64,000 nucleotides of DNA from assembly GCF_022539315.1 (NCBI RefSeq), contig NC_066314.1, forward strand, positions 48,607,180 to 48,671,179, read 5' to 3'. This document shows, piece after piece, positions 12,199 to 23,660 of the stretch. The stretch's first letter is position 1. Each line of letters opens with the position of its first letter. The notes under the pieces were generated by a model, which worked only from the letters and a program-made list of their open reading frames with translations, made no database searches and was not told the origin of the DNA. The translations under genes and the position numbers were made by a program. This stretch comes from Serinus canaria. Lineage: Eukaryota; Chordata; Aves; Passeriformes; Fringillidae.

Positions 12199-12229
12199 CA
12201 AGAACTCTAACAGCTGGACTCATACCTAG
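12191..12229 (-). CDS. Candidate 39-nt exon, unknown product
   Basis: Minus-strand acceptor TGTCTTTCTCTTTAG and donor CAG/GTATGG. The only fully open frame (phase 0 to 0) reads LGMSPAVRVLVNQ. It joins in phase to the 10.6-kb candidate downstream and the 15.4-kb candidate upstream. Very short exons are uncommon, so this could be fortuitous. Confidence 0.3.
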
Positions 12230-13259
12230 CTAAAGAGAAAGACATCCATTCCACTTAATTCTGTTGTTGAAAATGCTGAAACACCAAGTGTGTCAATGGA
12301 TAAAATAGTTACAGATTTGTGGCCACACTGCAAAACAGCATGGTTCTGTAAGTGAGAGTAAATGTTTAAGAATTACTCTTACACAGGAGATATTTTAGCC
12401 TGTTGCTGGTATGAGACAAGTACAATTCAACAGGAATGGTAAGCAAGGGAACAGTTTGTGGCCAGTACTGGGAAGATGAAATGCAGCCTTTGGGAGCAGA
12501 GGCACTACATACAGCATATTTAGTGGTAAACTAACAAGATTCCCATATAAAACAGAAATTCAATATAATGAAGCTGTAGAAAAGGAGGTATCATAAAAAT
12601 AAAAAAAAAAAAAAAAAGAAGTGTAAAAGGCAATTATTTTAAATCCACCAAAAATATAAGAATGGGAAATTACTTTATTAGATGATAATCAGGAAATTTG
12701 AGAACTGGAACATCTTATAGACTACCACCAGAAAAAGTCAATCACTGAAGTACTGCTGATAGAACTGTTGCTTTATTATGAATTTTATATGAAGAACACT
12801 AGGGACTTCTCAGTTCCAGCATGCTTATCTATCAAAGTTTAATCTCAAAGAGAAGTGGGCAAAAAATGACAAATAATAAAGGATCTGAGCTAAGAACAAG
12901 ATTGTCGGTCCAGGCACAATCTCTTTTAAAACAACTAGAGAACCCTATCTGCTTTAAGAAATGTTAAATCAGTTTGCTGTACTTCAGACAGTAGACAGAA
13001 GTACATAAAATTACTAAAATATGCATCATTAAAAAACTGTAGAAGATATGGTACAACGGCACAGACACCCACAAGAAGGTCACAAAAAAAATTAAATCAC
13101 TGAATGAGGAAGTACACAGGAAGAGAAACTATAAAATATACAAAATAAAGATTAATTGGTAGGGTCTCATTGATAAATAAAGATAATAATAAAATGCATC
13201 AACACACTAAAAAAAGTCATGGGAAGGTCAAGGAATGACTTTTAGTTAACTAGAAAATA
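12230..13259. other. Unassigned AT-rich DNA with poly-A
   Basis: A 17-base A run lies at 12,601-12,617. The right part may be the diverged upstream end of the CR1 copy that follows, but I cannot align it by eye. Confidence 0.4.
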
Positions 13260-14280
13260 TCTCTTTTGAGAATGGATAAACAACTAGACTTGTAGGAAAC
13301 ATTTGGCTGGTCAGACTCAGAGGACAAAGTACTGTATGCTGCATAGAGGATCAAGGGAAGTGCTGCAGGAGTCTAGGACAAGTCCATTAAATATCTTAAC
13401 AATGCCTTGCAGGGCCAGTAAAGTATATTCTAGTCAGAATTTCAAGATAAAATTTAACTGGGGTGAAGAGGATCAATCAACAAGTCTAAAGACAGGGCTG
13501 CCATTCAGATGAACCTAGACAGCCTGGAGGAGTGGTCCCTACAGGATTTGTAGGAATTCAGACAGGACAAACACAAAACACTTGTACCTGAGAGGCCCTA
13601 GCAACAATACAGGCTGATGAGTGGCTGGGGAGCAGTTCAATGGAAAAGGTCTTGGCACAAAGCAATCTGATCACGTGCCAGCAGTGAGCCTTGTCAGGAA
13701 AGGTCACCAGCATCCCAAGCTTTATTAAAAAGAGTCTTGCCAGTAGATGAGGGAACTGATTGCCACCTCTACTCAGAGCTTATTATTCCAGACATGGTCT
13801 ACTGCACCTCCTTTTGGGCCCCCAGAATACAAGAAGTACACCAAGAACATGGACACAGGAGCCACCAAGGAGCCAGAACACTTGTCCTGTGAGTAAAAGC
13901 AGAGGGAGCCGGGCTGATTCAGCCTGGAGAAGAGATGGCTTTGGGCAGACCTTAACAGCAAGTCTGCACCTTCAAGGAGGTCAGCAAGCAGTCAGGCTCA
14001 CCACAGGGGTACCCGTGACAGGACAAGAAGCAGTGAGACCATGCTCAAACTAGGTAAGTCCAGAATGGACACAAGGTAATTAATTTTCATCATGAGGACA
14101 GTCATGGACTGGAACAGAGAGCCTAGAGTAGTTTTGCTGTTTCAAGTTTTTAATGGACTGACTAGGTAAAATCCCTCACAACATGGTCTGACCTCACAGG
14201 TCACCCTGCTTTGAGCAGGAGGTCAGACTAAAGACCTCGGAAGGTCCCCTTGAACCTGAATTTCCCAGCAATCCTATGAA
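13260..14280 (+). repeat. CR1 LINE, about 1 kb of 3' region
   Basis: Typical CR1 reverse-transcriptase 3' and tail blocks appear in order: CAGGGCTGCCATTCAGATGA, GAGTCTTGCCAGTAGATGAG, CTCTACTCAGAGCTTATTAT, TTCAGCCTGGAGAAGAGATG, CAGGACAAGAAGCAGTGAG and a tail resembling AGCAGGAGGTCAGACTAAAG. It is heavily diverged with many stops and indels, so it is a dead copy. The 5' boundary is approximate. Confidence 0.9.
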
Positions 14281-15384
14281 CACAGAACAGATTCAGTTTA
14301 ATATTGAGAGATAACACACATGACAAAAACCCCTAATGAATTCCCAACCCAGCAAGAACCTGCACTTCAATCTGGAAATGTCTAAGAAAAATATCTTAAA
14401 AAGTTGCATAATCAAAAAAACCTCAACAAAATAAAACCACCACCAAGAAAAAATAAGTTATGCTGAAGAAAGAAACACTGAAAAGTCTGTGGCAGATCTA
14501 TAGTATGCCCTCTTTTAGAATAGTGTCTATGAGCAGGGACAATGAAGACTCAAACCTCTTTCACAACACTCCAAAAACATGAGAGCTCAGAGTAGAGAAC
14601 GGTGTAGGCAAAGGGGAGATTTCATATAAATAAAATCCAGCATTTGGCCTGCAAATCTCCCTCAACGCAAGACAACACAGCACTGAGGCATAAACAAAAA
14701 TAAGCAGTGTGACAGTATCGTAAGAAATATTACCCCTTTGCTATTACAATGTAAATAAAACCCAACTCGCTCTCAAAAGAATACCTGTAAGAGGATACAC
14801 AGAGAAAATGTACTACTAAGCAGACAAAAAATTAGTTCTTGAACAAAGAAATTGCAACACTGAATTTCACAAGTCTTTGCAGGTTTTATGGTTTATGTAC
14901 CTATAGGTACACAGATTTATCTGTGTATTAGAGGATTAGAAACAATAGCAGTATAAGCTTTTCTGTTTCTAGCAATGACATTACTTTCACAAAGTGAAAG
15001 AAGAAGTTATTTATAACAATCATTCAACAGGCTTCATCCAGTGCAGCAATTTCTGCCTTCCTCTATTTGCAGAACCTTGATTCTAACTTTTTTGTGTTTG
15101 CCTGCACATGTTAAACAATTTGATGATCAGTGATCTCTGTTTTTCACTTGGAATTCTGCAGGTTTTAAAATTTTTGCTAGAAAGTGATGCACAGCTTATT
15201 TAATGGTCCAAAATTTCTAGAATAAGCTCATAAAGTAATACCCATTTACATCTTCTTGCAATATTTAAAAGTCACTTTATTGGGTAGTTAATCTTAATTC
15301 AAAGATATGTATCTGACAGAGAGCCTTCTGAAAACAATTTATGAGGAAGTAAAATGACAATAAAATTTAAAAAGCATTGCTTAC
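14281..15384. other. Unassigned AT-rich DNA
   Basis: No element or supported exon was recognised. Confidence 0.5.
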
Positions 15385-15417
15385 ATATTCATAAAGTTTC
15401 TTCTTAGGCTCAGCTAT
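15385..15417 (-). CDS. Candidate 33-nt exon, unknown product
   Basis: Minus-strand acceptor with a long T-rich tract (TTTAATCTTTAATTAATAG) and donor TAT/GTAAGC. Two of three frames are stopped; the open one (phase 0 to 0) reads IAEPKKKLYEY and joins in phase to the 12.2-kb candidate. It is short, so tentative. Confidence 0.25.
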
Positions 15418-17954
15418 CTATTAATTAAAGATTAAAAAAAATACTTCAAAATTAAAATGCTGAGGTCTTTTTTTCCCAATGACAGTAGTGACATCATACC
15501 GCAGAAAGAACGAGAATGTGGTATTTTGAGTTTTTGATTAAGTGACTATCTGAGGATGAATTGAAGAGAGGAACAGCACATAAGAGCCACAGTTAGCTGA
15601 GAATATTCTTCTTTTTCTCCTCCACCCACAGTTCTTATACAATTCCTAAGCACATTTCTTCCCTACAAGTCTCTCAGTCTCCCTTCATTCTGTCATCACC
15701 CTATCCCATTCAGCACTCTGAGTCTTTTTTTAAAGAAAACAAGAGGTCTGGGCTCCAGTTAAGTTCCAGCCATCCACAGCATGCAGCAGCCTCACCAGAT
15801 CTGGCTCACTGCAGCATTTGGAAAAGGTGCTGCTTTCTAAGCCTTGAGTCTCTCTTGACTCACAGCATATGAAGGAAACGCAGTTGTCCACAACATGTAG
15901 AAAAAGAATGGAAGGTGGAGCTAAGACAGAGCTCCTGGATCTCTTGTATTGCTCCCAAGGAAAAGGAGAAAAGGTGGAATGGCAGAGGATCTGAAACACT
16001 TTAGCTTCTCTTAAGAGAACTGCAGAGGGAGCCATTGATTCCAAGAGGAGGGATCAAAGGAAGCACACTCCACACCTGTTTCTCCTGGCAAGCAATGGAG
16101 AAAGCTTCAAGATTCTGGCAGCTGGAAGCAGGAACCAGAAATAGACCCTGAAACATCAGGGGAGGAATTCAGTAGAAAAGTTTTTTTTTTTTTAAAGGCT
16201 CTGCCAGTTGTTGAACTCTGTATTTTATTATTTCAAAGCCTTTCTCTCCAAAAAATCCAGGCACTTGTGAATATCCAAATTTCAACACAAATTAATATAT
16301 TGAGTGTTCTAATAATAAAAGGCAACCTATTTTATTTAAGAAAATCTATTCATTATTAGACACACAATACTTAACTTTTAGAAAATGAAATTTATCATGA
16401 GCTTCCATGTAATAAACTATTATATTTTTCTGTCCAGAAGTGCAACACCTGTTACTACAGTTTCATACTACTCTTTCTAAAAATATCTTCAATGAGACCC
16501 TAATGGATTTGATTAATGAGTAAACCTTATCTCCTAGATAAAGTCAGCAACACTCTGAAGGGTTAAAAAGTTTCAAGGGCAAAAGCCTCATCTTTCCTGA
16601 ATCCACATCCCTAACATTTTCCTAACAAGTTCAACTCTTGCATAAGCTATCCTAGCCCACCGAAGATGAACTGAGCTTAAGAGACACCAAGCATTTTCTC
16701 AGGGAAAAAAAAAAAAAAAAGATATTTGTGAGAAATCCTTTACTTATTATGAAAAGCTATTAATTTTAAACAGCCTTCTTGTCTTCACCAGTACAAAGAA
16801 ATGTACTAGTGTAACTTCATCAGAGAGCTGCTATCACCTTTTCCTACTCATTCCACAGTTCCTTTTCAAAGCCAGTTTATTTCCTACTTAAAAACCAAAA
16901 CAAGTACCCCCCAACAAACAAAAAACCCCCAACCAACCAACTAACCAAACCAACAATTAAAAACCCCAAACAAACAAAAAACTCCAAACAAACAAACAAA
17001 CAAAAGCCCCAAAGGACTTGAGCCAGCCAGGAGATGAAGACTCCAAATTTTTCACTGACTAGCATCCCAAGCAGACACAACACCAAAGCTTTATCTAGCA
17101 CATGAACAGACATTGTGGAGACCAGCCAAGGTCAAATGCTGCTTTCTGCATTTTGTGGCATCTACTTCCTGTACTTTAAGTGAAGAGATTTTCACACAGC
17201 CTACCCCAGGCCCAGCTTAAGAGTGACAAATCCGATGTTTTGTCACAACTACTACTTCTTCAACACCAACGTCCCTCCCATCATCAGCAGCACCCTCACT
17301 ACTGTAAACAGGCCCTCAGCACTTATTTTGTCTCACTAATAGTTGTTTTAAGGAGAGTTGCACAACCCAGTCCTCGAAATCCAAGCAATTAGTCACTAGT
17401 CACTACGGCTAACAGTGGTGGAAGCTGTGCTACAAAAAAAGAAATCTCAGGGACCATTCGAAGTCTGACAGAAATGTAATCACTACTACAAATGAAAGGA
17501 AAGCTGAGTCACCTCTCTGCCTGGCTTCATTATAAGCACTTTGGACAAAGTGCACTGGGGAAAATTTTACTCACTAGGAACAGATTAATTAAATTTTTAA
17601 TTTAACTTCTTTTAATAAAAATGCAATTTAGCTGCTAACACTTTAATAATTTTTTAGGAATAAATTAGTGTTGAGCTAACATTTCAAAATACACATAGAC
17701 TAGCACAAATTGTTTAGCAAAATTAGTCTCAAAATGTACTTCTTAGATAAAATCTTAAATTCAGTACACAAACGAAAGCATTAAAAAAACCCTTAGAATT
17801 TGTGATTTAAACTTAAAAAAAAAGAAAGAAAAAACAGCTCCTAACATGAGAAAGCACCAAGTATTTTTCTGAATCACACAGAGGAAGGTCTTAAAGACAA
17901 GGTATGCGCAAAATAGTGGCACGTATGCACGAATTTTTTTGTCTCTTTCAGGAC
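15418..17954. other. Unassigned DNA with low-complexity tracts
   Basis: Contains a T run near 16,182-16,193, a 16-base A run at 16,705-16,720 and the A/C-rich tract listed separately. No coding segment was supported. Confidence 0.5.
16891..17010. repeat. A/C-rich low-complexity tract
   Basis: About 120 bases of AAAC, CAAC and CCAA words with almost no G on the plus strand. Similar tracts recur at 51.8 and 57.4 kb. Confidence 0.85.
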
Positions 17955-17960
17955 TTTATT
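17955..17960 (-). terminator. Candidate polyadenylation signal AATAAA
   Basis: AATAAA on the minus strand, about 135 bases downstream of the candidate stop codon at 18,094-18,096. A plausible cleavage region (AAAGAGACAAAAAAATTC) follows. Single hexamers are common by chance in AT-rich DNA. Confidence 0.25.
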
Positions 17961-18093
17961 GTATTGTGCACCATTGTGATGTAACTAAATTTTCACTTGA
18001 ACCTACTTCTATCTCTTTTTTTTCTCCATTTTCCCAAAGCATAGTCTTGCTATATAAAAATCACCACCAAAATATGTGAACCATCTCCTAAGC

Positions 18094-18179
18094 CTAATCA
18101 GTATTTCCTTGAAGCTTTTCAGCAGCATCTGGATGAAGCATTTCAATGTTATTGCCACCACACAGTCCTGACTGGTTTT
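18094..18179 (-). CDS. Candidate terminal coding exon, unknown product
   Basis: Minus-strand acceptor TTCACTTCTGTAACTAACAG. Entered in phase 1, as required by the 20.3-kb candidate, the frame reads NQSGLCGGNNIEMLH, then PDAAEKLQGNTD, and stops with TAG. An AATAAA lies about 135 bases further on. The same DNA is also open in another minus frame and partly on the plus strand, which weakens the inference. Confidence 0.25.
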
Positions 18180-20197
18180 CTGTTAGTTACAGAAGTGAAA
18201 ACTTACTAACAGAATCCCTCTGCTAAATCACACTTCACATTCAGAACTCCCTGCTAATCATTCTGAATGCTAACACACTTAGACCACAGTAATTACATTC
18301 AAAAGTTACTCATCTGCTACTGGTGTTTGCTATATGCAGCTTAATGGTACTTTAACACCTGGCTCACTGAAACTAGAGTTAATGACATTAACTAGAAGAA
18401 ATGCCAACATGTTAACAGAAATAATCATTAAAACATGCATCATCCACATAGATCAGCAGGACAGGTTGTCAGTGGGAACTCAGTTCATCATTAACCTATG
18501 GAACTCAGAATATGTAATTTATGCTACAGCTAAACAAGCACAAAAGCTGCAGCATTGGTTAAAGACCAGAAGTTTTGCTTTTAGTTTCAGCTGTCACCAA
18601 ATAGTCACTAAGTAACTGAAGAAATAACCTATGGCTCATTTTCTACGGAATATTTAAGATGTTTGTTAACAAATATTCTGTAAAATACCCAGCAGCTTAG
18701 CATGAGTTCCCTGCCAATCTTAAGCAGTTTTATTAACAACATGAAAACAACAGTCACACTTTGTAAATGCTAAAAAGGTTGGGATGCCAGCCATGTTTCA
18801 TAATGTACAAATACAAAAGTTTACCTAATAAAAAATGAATTATTTTTTAATGTATGACTAAGCTGCTTAGGATTTAAAATACAATAGCCAAGTATTTAAA
18901 ATACAGTGTTAAAACACAATGTGTGTGTGCATATATATTTAAAAAATAAATAGATATCTTCCTCTGAAAGCAATTTAAACCACCTAGCTGTTTGCAGCAA
19001 GATACAGTTCTACCTTATGTCAGCCACTGAAGATGTTAAAGTCACTCAAGTCATGGTATGACAGGATATCCAGAAATACCATCTGAAAACTCCAACTCTG
19101 AAGCTGCCAAGGCAGCTTTGAATAATAATTCAACCATCTCAGACACAAAAAATGAATAAAACGTTCTGAATTTAAGCAAAAGTGCTTTTCTTTTCCTGCT
19201 CCACTCTTGATGATCCATTTTTTAGTGTGTTGCATCCATACACTCCATCCATTTTATAGTGTGTTCTGCATATACATAGCACGGATGGAGCCCAGGAAAA
19301 TATTTATTTAGTACGACAAAAAAATCCCCGATTTTATTTAATTAACCTTTTATATTATTCTTCAGCTAAAGAGCAAAAGCATTTCACAAGCCATGAATTC
19401 TTGCTAACTTTGGCTACCTTTTACACTTTCCATTTAGGGAACACATCTGACCCAAAAGCCCTTGAACAGTTCACCCCCACCAGTACTTTCAGAAGCCACT
19501 CTCACCCAGTGCAACTCAGTGACTCTATTTAGCCAACTCATTTTACAGTCAATTTCCTATTTACGGCGCAGACACAGATGAACAAGTTATAGCAGTTTAA
19601 GCTGACATCTGTAAGTGGCTGATATTCTGATACACACATTGTTAACCACCCTGACACAGAAGAGAGAAAAGATATTAACTTTCCTCCACCTGGATTTGGA
19701 AATCTAGACGATGCATTGCCACAAAAGGACAACAGGTATGAACTGCTAAAAGAATTTTCAAAGGCTTAAGAAAGCAGGTGATAATCAGAATTACAGAAAA
19801 CTAAATTACACTTTTGCACAACACATTTAATCACCTTCACTGCCACAAATACTTTTTGCAGCTGTTTGTGAGGAATGACTGAAAGTGACATAAGCCAGGC
19901 ACACATAAATTGGTGCTGAAGTTATTCTGCCTTAAGACGAGACAGGCAAACAACAGAAAGAACTTTCTTTTCTGTGTTCACAGAAATCTGTTGTGTGGAT
20001 TCTAAACACATAGAAACTAACAGTGGCCCAGAAAGTTCCTCAACAGCTGGAGGCTGAGAACAAGTCTGTTATATGTATATATTAACCCTGCCTTAGGTCT
20101 GTTTTAGGCATCCACTTTTGATCAGTGTCAAAAAGAAGAAGGAATACAGGCTATACACATCCACAGCACACAGCTGCTTTCCAGTTTCTCCAGTTAC
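18180..20197. other. Unassigned AT-rich DNA with exon-like fragments
   Basis: A minus-strand ORF at 19,020-19,170 and a plus-strand frame near 19,675-19,740 (reading INFPPPGFGNLDDALPQK, ending at CAG/GTATGA) both look protein-like, but neither has a good acceptor and donor together. A short imperfect direct repeat (ATCCATTTT..AGTGTGTT) lies at about 19,212-19,265. Confidence 0.3.
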
Positions 20198-20341
20198 CAG
20201 AATGCAAATCCAAATTCATTTTAGTCACAGGGGAGCCACTGACACTGCTGCTTGCTTTTAAAATTTTTCCAAATTTATCAAGATTATTAGAAAGATTAGC
20301 TATCTGACAGACCACCAAAGCATTAATATAGCCACTCATCT
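20198..20341 (-). CDS. Candidate 144-nt exon, unknown product
   Basis: Minus-strand acceptor GGCTCTGCTTCCAG and a weaker donor CTG/GTAACT. Of three frames only the one entered in phase 1 is open, for 47 codons. It reads MSGYINALVVCQIANLSNNL, then DKFGKILKASSSVSGSPV. The hydrophobic helix followed by a serine-rich stretch looks protein-like. It leaves in phase 1, compatible with the 18.1-kb candidate. Product not recognised. Confidence 0.4.
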
Positions 20342-22102
20342 CTGGAAGCAGAGCCTGGGCTTTTCTACAACTTGCCCTCAAAAAATCCCCAACAAACCTT
20401 TAGATACCATGGGAATACATTATTTATCTGGGAATTACATGTGGAAACTCTATCTGTGTACAGAATATGATTTCAAAGTACCTCTAAATATTTCTTAACC
20501 TAGTTCCACACTTCTGAGTCTGTAGACAACTACTAAACTCTCCCCTCTTGTGATACACCCTCTTGCCTACTGCTCAAATGCTTCAGTGACTTCGAACAAG
20601 TGCCAGGAAACGCTGACATATTTTCAATGTTGCTTTTACCCTTCAGGGGAACCGATATCACACAATATGTTTTGCAGAATTCCAGTGCCCTTAGTTGTCC
20701 AATCAGCCTCTTATGTACTTGAATGCTGAAAACCATCACTACTATTTTTTACTACTACCATCACAAGAGTAACAAGCCACACTCTTCCCATCAAACTCAC
20801 ATGCACTTCTTCCACACCCAATGAATGAAAAAAAAATAAATTGAGGAAGTGAAAAAAATTCATACCCAACTAGTTCACAAAATGAAAAGGAAACAGTCCC
20901 TTTAGGGTCATGCAAATATACAGTCTTGCAAATGCACAAAGTCAACAAGACCAATGAATTTTACACCTTTCAATGATTCAGCCAAACTAACATTATACAA
21001 ATTATTTGTAAAGTAATTTAAGGTTTTTAAAGTAGGGTAGAATAGGCTTTAATGTCCCTGGCTCAAATTTCTCCCCAAATACCTATCCCCCCCTCAAGTC
21101 TGCCATAAGACAGGAAAATTGAAAACACTCATCCACATGTGTAAGACTTCATATAAAGTTACCAATTATAAAGAACTCTGTCACATGGACTACAACCACT
21201 GCCAACAATTCTCTAAAGCCAGGACCAAATGGAAAGAGATCAAAAGGCAACATTCTGAAAAGGCAGAAAGCCCTCAAACTGTGTGCCAATAGTACACCTG
21301 CATAAGAAGAGATGCTTTGTAAGCAAAGCCACAAATCAATATCCCTGATTGTCATTCACATCATAGTGGGACTATACCACATAAGCTCTCAAATGCAGAA
21401 CCACTTTTTCAATCTTTAAGCAAATATCTGCTTTTTTGTCTGCTTTGCAAAATATTATAAACTGCTGTAAACTGAAGAGATGCTATTGGTTGAGAAAAAG
21501 CTAATTTATTAAAAATAAAGAACCTTTAAAAGAACAGAAAAGATGAGTTTTTAAACTGAATGTTTTAAGACTGAAGGGTTTTTTCCTTTAGAAATGAGAC
21601 ACACACCTGTTCACTGCACACATACCACACCAGTACACTTCCTCCACATGAACTGTACATATGAAAAGACTGGATCAAAGAACATATGGCGACAGTTCTT
21701 ACAGATCTCAAAGTCACCTTGGCACATGATGGTATTTTCCAAGAGAAAGAAAATACATCATTGTGTTAACCTTCTCTTTTGTAATTCAAAAGCACTTCAG
21801 GGTATTTTGAGATTAGAAAACAGAGTCATCTTTCAGTTCAGCATCTATATTTTAGCAGTCTTCACTATGGATAAGTGGGTTTCAAATGAGCAATCCATCT
21901 TGCCTCTGTAAAAAACAGTACACCCAACTGGAAGAATCCTAAACTTGATCCTGAATTTTTTTTTCAAGTGTCCAAGCACCTAGGCTATCAACAGCATTCC
22001 TTTACAATAGTTCAAGTAGTATTAATTCTATGTTCTTTTTTGCAAAGTCCTCAACAATTTTACCTTATTTATAACTGGTTTTTTTATAGTGAACCCTGAT
22101 AC
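20342..22102. other. Unassigned AT-rich DNA
   Basis: A 20-nt exon-like segment at 20,967-20,986 (minus; LAESLK) would link the 23.6- and 20.3-kb candidates in phase. It is too short to call separately. Nothing else was recognised. Confidence 0.35.
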
Positions 22103-22704
22103 TGTACTGGTTTTGGTTGGGACTGAGCTACATTTCTAGATAGTAGCTGGTAGAGGACTGTGTTTTGGATTTGTGCTGGAAGCAGTGCTGATAACACAGG
22201 ATTGTTTCTGTAACTGCTCAGCAGGGCTCACAGAGCATCAAGGCCTCTTCTCTTTCTCACATCACCCCACCAGTGAGCAGGCCAGGGGTGCACAAGAAGC
22301 CAGAGGGGGCAGACACAGCCAGGACAACTTACCACAGCTGTCCAGAGGGATACTCCACACTACATGGCATCATGCTCAGCACGAAAACTGAGTGAGTGAG
22401 GGCATGTGTGGAAGTTGGCTGGGGCTAATATTGCTCAGAGACTGGCTGGGCATCAACTGTTTGGCAGCAAGCAATTCTTTTCCTTTTGCATCATTTGCTC
22501 TTTCACAGGCTTTTTTTTCCTCTCCTCTTAGTTATTGGTCGGAGTTTTCCCCCCTCCCCCAGATTATTACACTGCTGTTATCTCAATCCACATATTTTCT
22601 GACTTTTACCCTTGCAATTCCACCCCTCCATCTCACTGCAGGGGCAGGAGTGGATGAGCAGCAGTGTGGTGCTTAGTTGCCAGGTAGGGTTAGACCCCAC
22701 ACCA
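22103..22704 (+). mobile_element. Solo LTR, avian ERVL-like family
   Basis: Blocks familiar from a common passerine LTR appear in order: TGTACTGGTTTTGG, TTTTGGATTTGTGCTGG, GCTGATAACACAGG, CACCCCACCAGTGAGCAGG, GGGGTGCACAAGAAG, GATACTCCACACTACATGG, CATATTTTCTGACTTTTACC, and the terminal GTGCTTAGTTGCCAGGTAGG reading to CACACCA. It is diverged: the TATA region is degraded and no clear target duplication flanks it. No internal viral region is present on either side. Confidence 0.8.
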
Positions 22705-23567
22705 TAATTATTGCTCTTTGTTACAATGCCTTGAAATTTTGAAATTTGAAGTTATAAACCAACAAGCAGGTTTGCTTGGGTTTTCTTCCCCATGTAGAGA
22801 GCTCCAAGCCTGTGGTGTTTTGTAGGAATGCTACAAAACACTACGTTTTCTCTTTTTCTGGTCACAGTGTTGACGTTCTAGAGGGAAACTAACCCAAAAT
22901 TTCTGCTTCCCTTAATGGACCATGTTAATTTATCCTTAAAACAAGAGGACTATGTCATAACACTTCTACAAGCTTTTATAACATGTAATTAAAAGGAATT
23001 TTAAGTAAACTAATTCTTTACTGAGAGGTTAATGGATTTTTATTTCAATACATGATATGCAAATATTTTGGGTTTGAAATTATACTCCTCAACAGCTGTA
23101 GCTTTTTCAGGCTAACTAAATGAAGCTGGCAGAGCATGGAGGTGACATCAGTTTCTGTTGTGAAAAATTCTTTGTCCTCCTAGTTCTTAAGCTGCTACAT
23201 TTTGGGGGAAGCATAAATTGTCTTGTTAGACAGAATACCTCTCTACTTTTCAAAGACTATATAAGATACTTCATGCAAAGACTCCAGGAACTTAGTACAG
23301 TTGTAAGTCACCTTTACAAAGACTAGCTGCTCCTACAACTCATGTTCCAGAAAAAATAATGGAAATATACCCTGTGTATGAGGGCAGAGAAATGCTGGAA
23401 GCTCCACAAGTAAGTCAGCAGTGGACATGAAAAATGAAATAACTAAATAAAAAAAACCCCAAAGCCTATTGTCATGAATCCAATGGAGAAGGAACAGCTA
23501 CATGAGTAAACTGCTATTCAGAACTGTCAGGTACTCACAAGAAAGTACAATGAGGTTTAAAGCTCAC
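22705..23567. other. Unassigned AT-rich DNA
   Basis: No element or supported exon. A consensus minus donor near 23,310 lacks a convincing acceptor. Confidence 0.45.
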
Positions 23568-23660
23568 CTCTCGTAACAAGCCAAAATTTTCCAAGAGTGC
23601 AGGGATTCATACTGCAGGGAACCATCATCTGAAAGCACCCTGTACCAGGCCAGTACTAGA
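23568..23660 (-). CDS. Candidate 93-nt exon (or 88 nt), unknown product
   Basis: Excellent minus donor GAGAG/GTGAGC; acceptor TGTTTTCCAG, with an alternative five bases inside (CAGTCTAG) giving 88 nt. The open frame reads LVLAWYRVLSDDGSLQYESL, then HSWKILACYER, a helix-like amphipathic segment. Entered in phase 2 it joins the 28.6-kb candidate directly, without any micro-exon. One of the better exon calls here. Product not recognised. Confidence 0.45.

Noticed and set aside
13303..14053. Open frames of 62-97 codons
   Set aside because: They lie inside the CR1 LINE fragment and are broken remnants.
19675..19740. Plus-strand protein-like frame ending at CAG/GTATGA
   Set aside because: No acceptable acceptor upstream, no partner exon on the plus strand, and minus-strand frames through the same DNA are also open.
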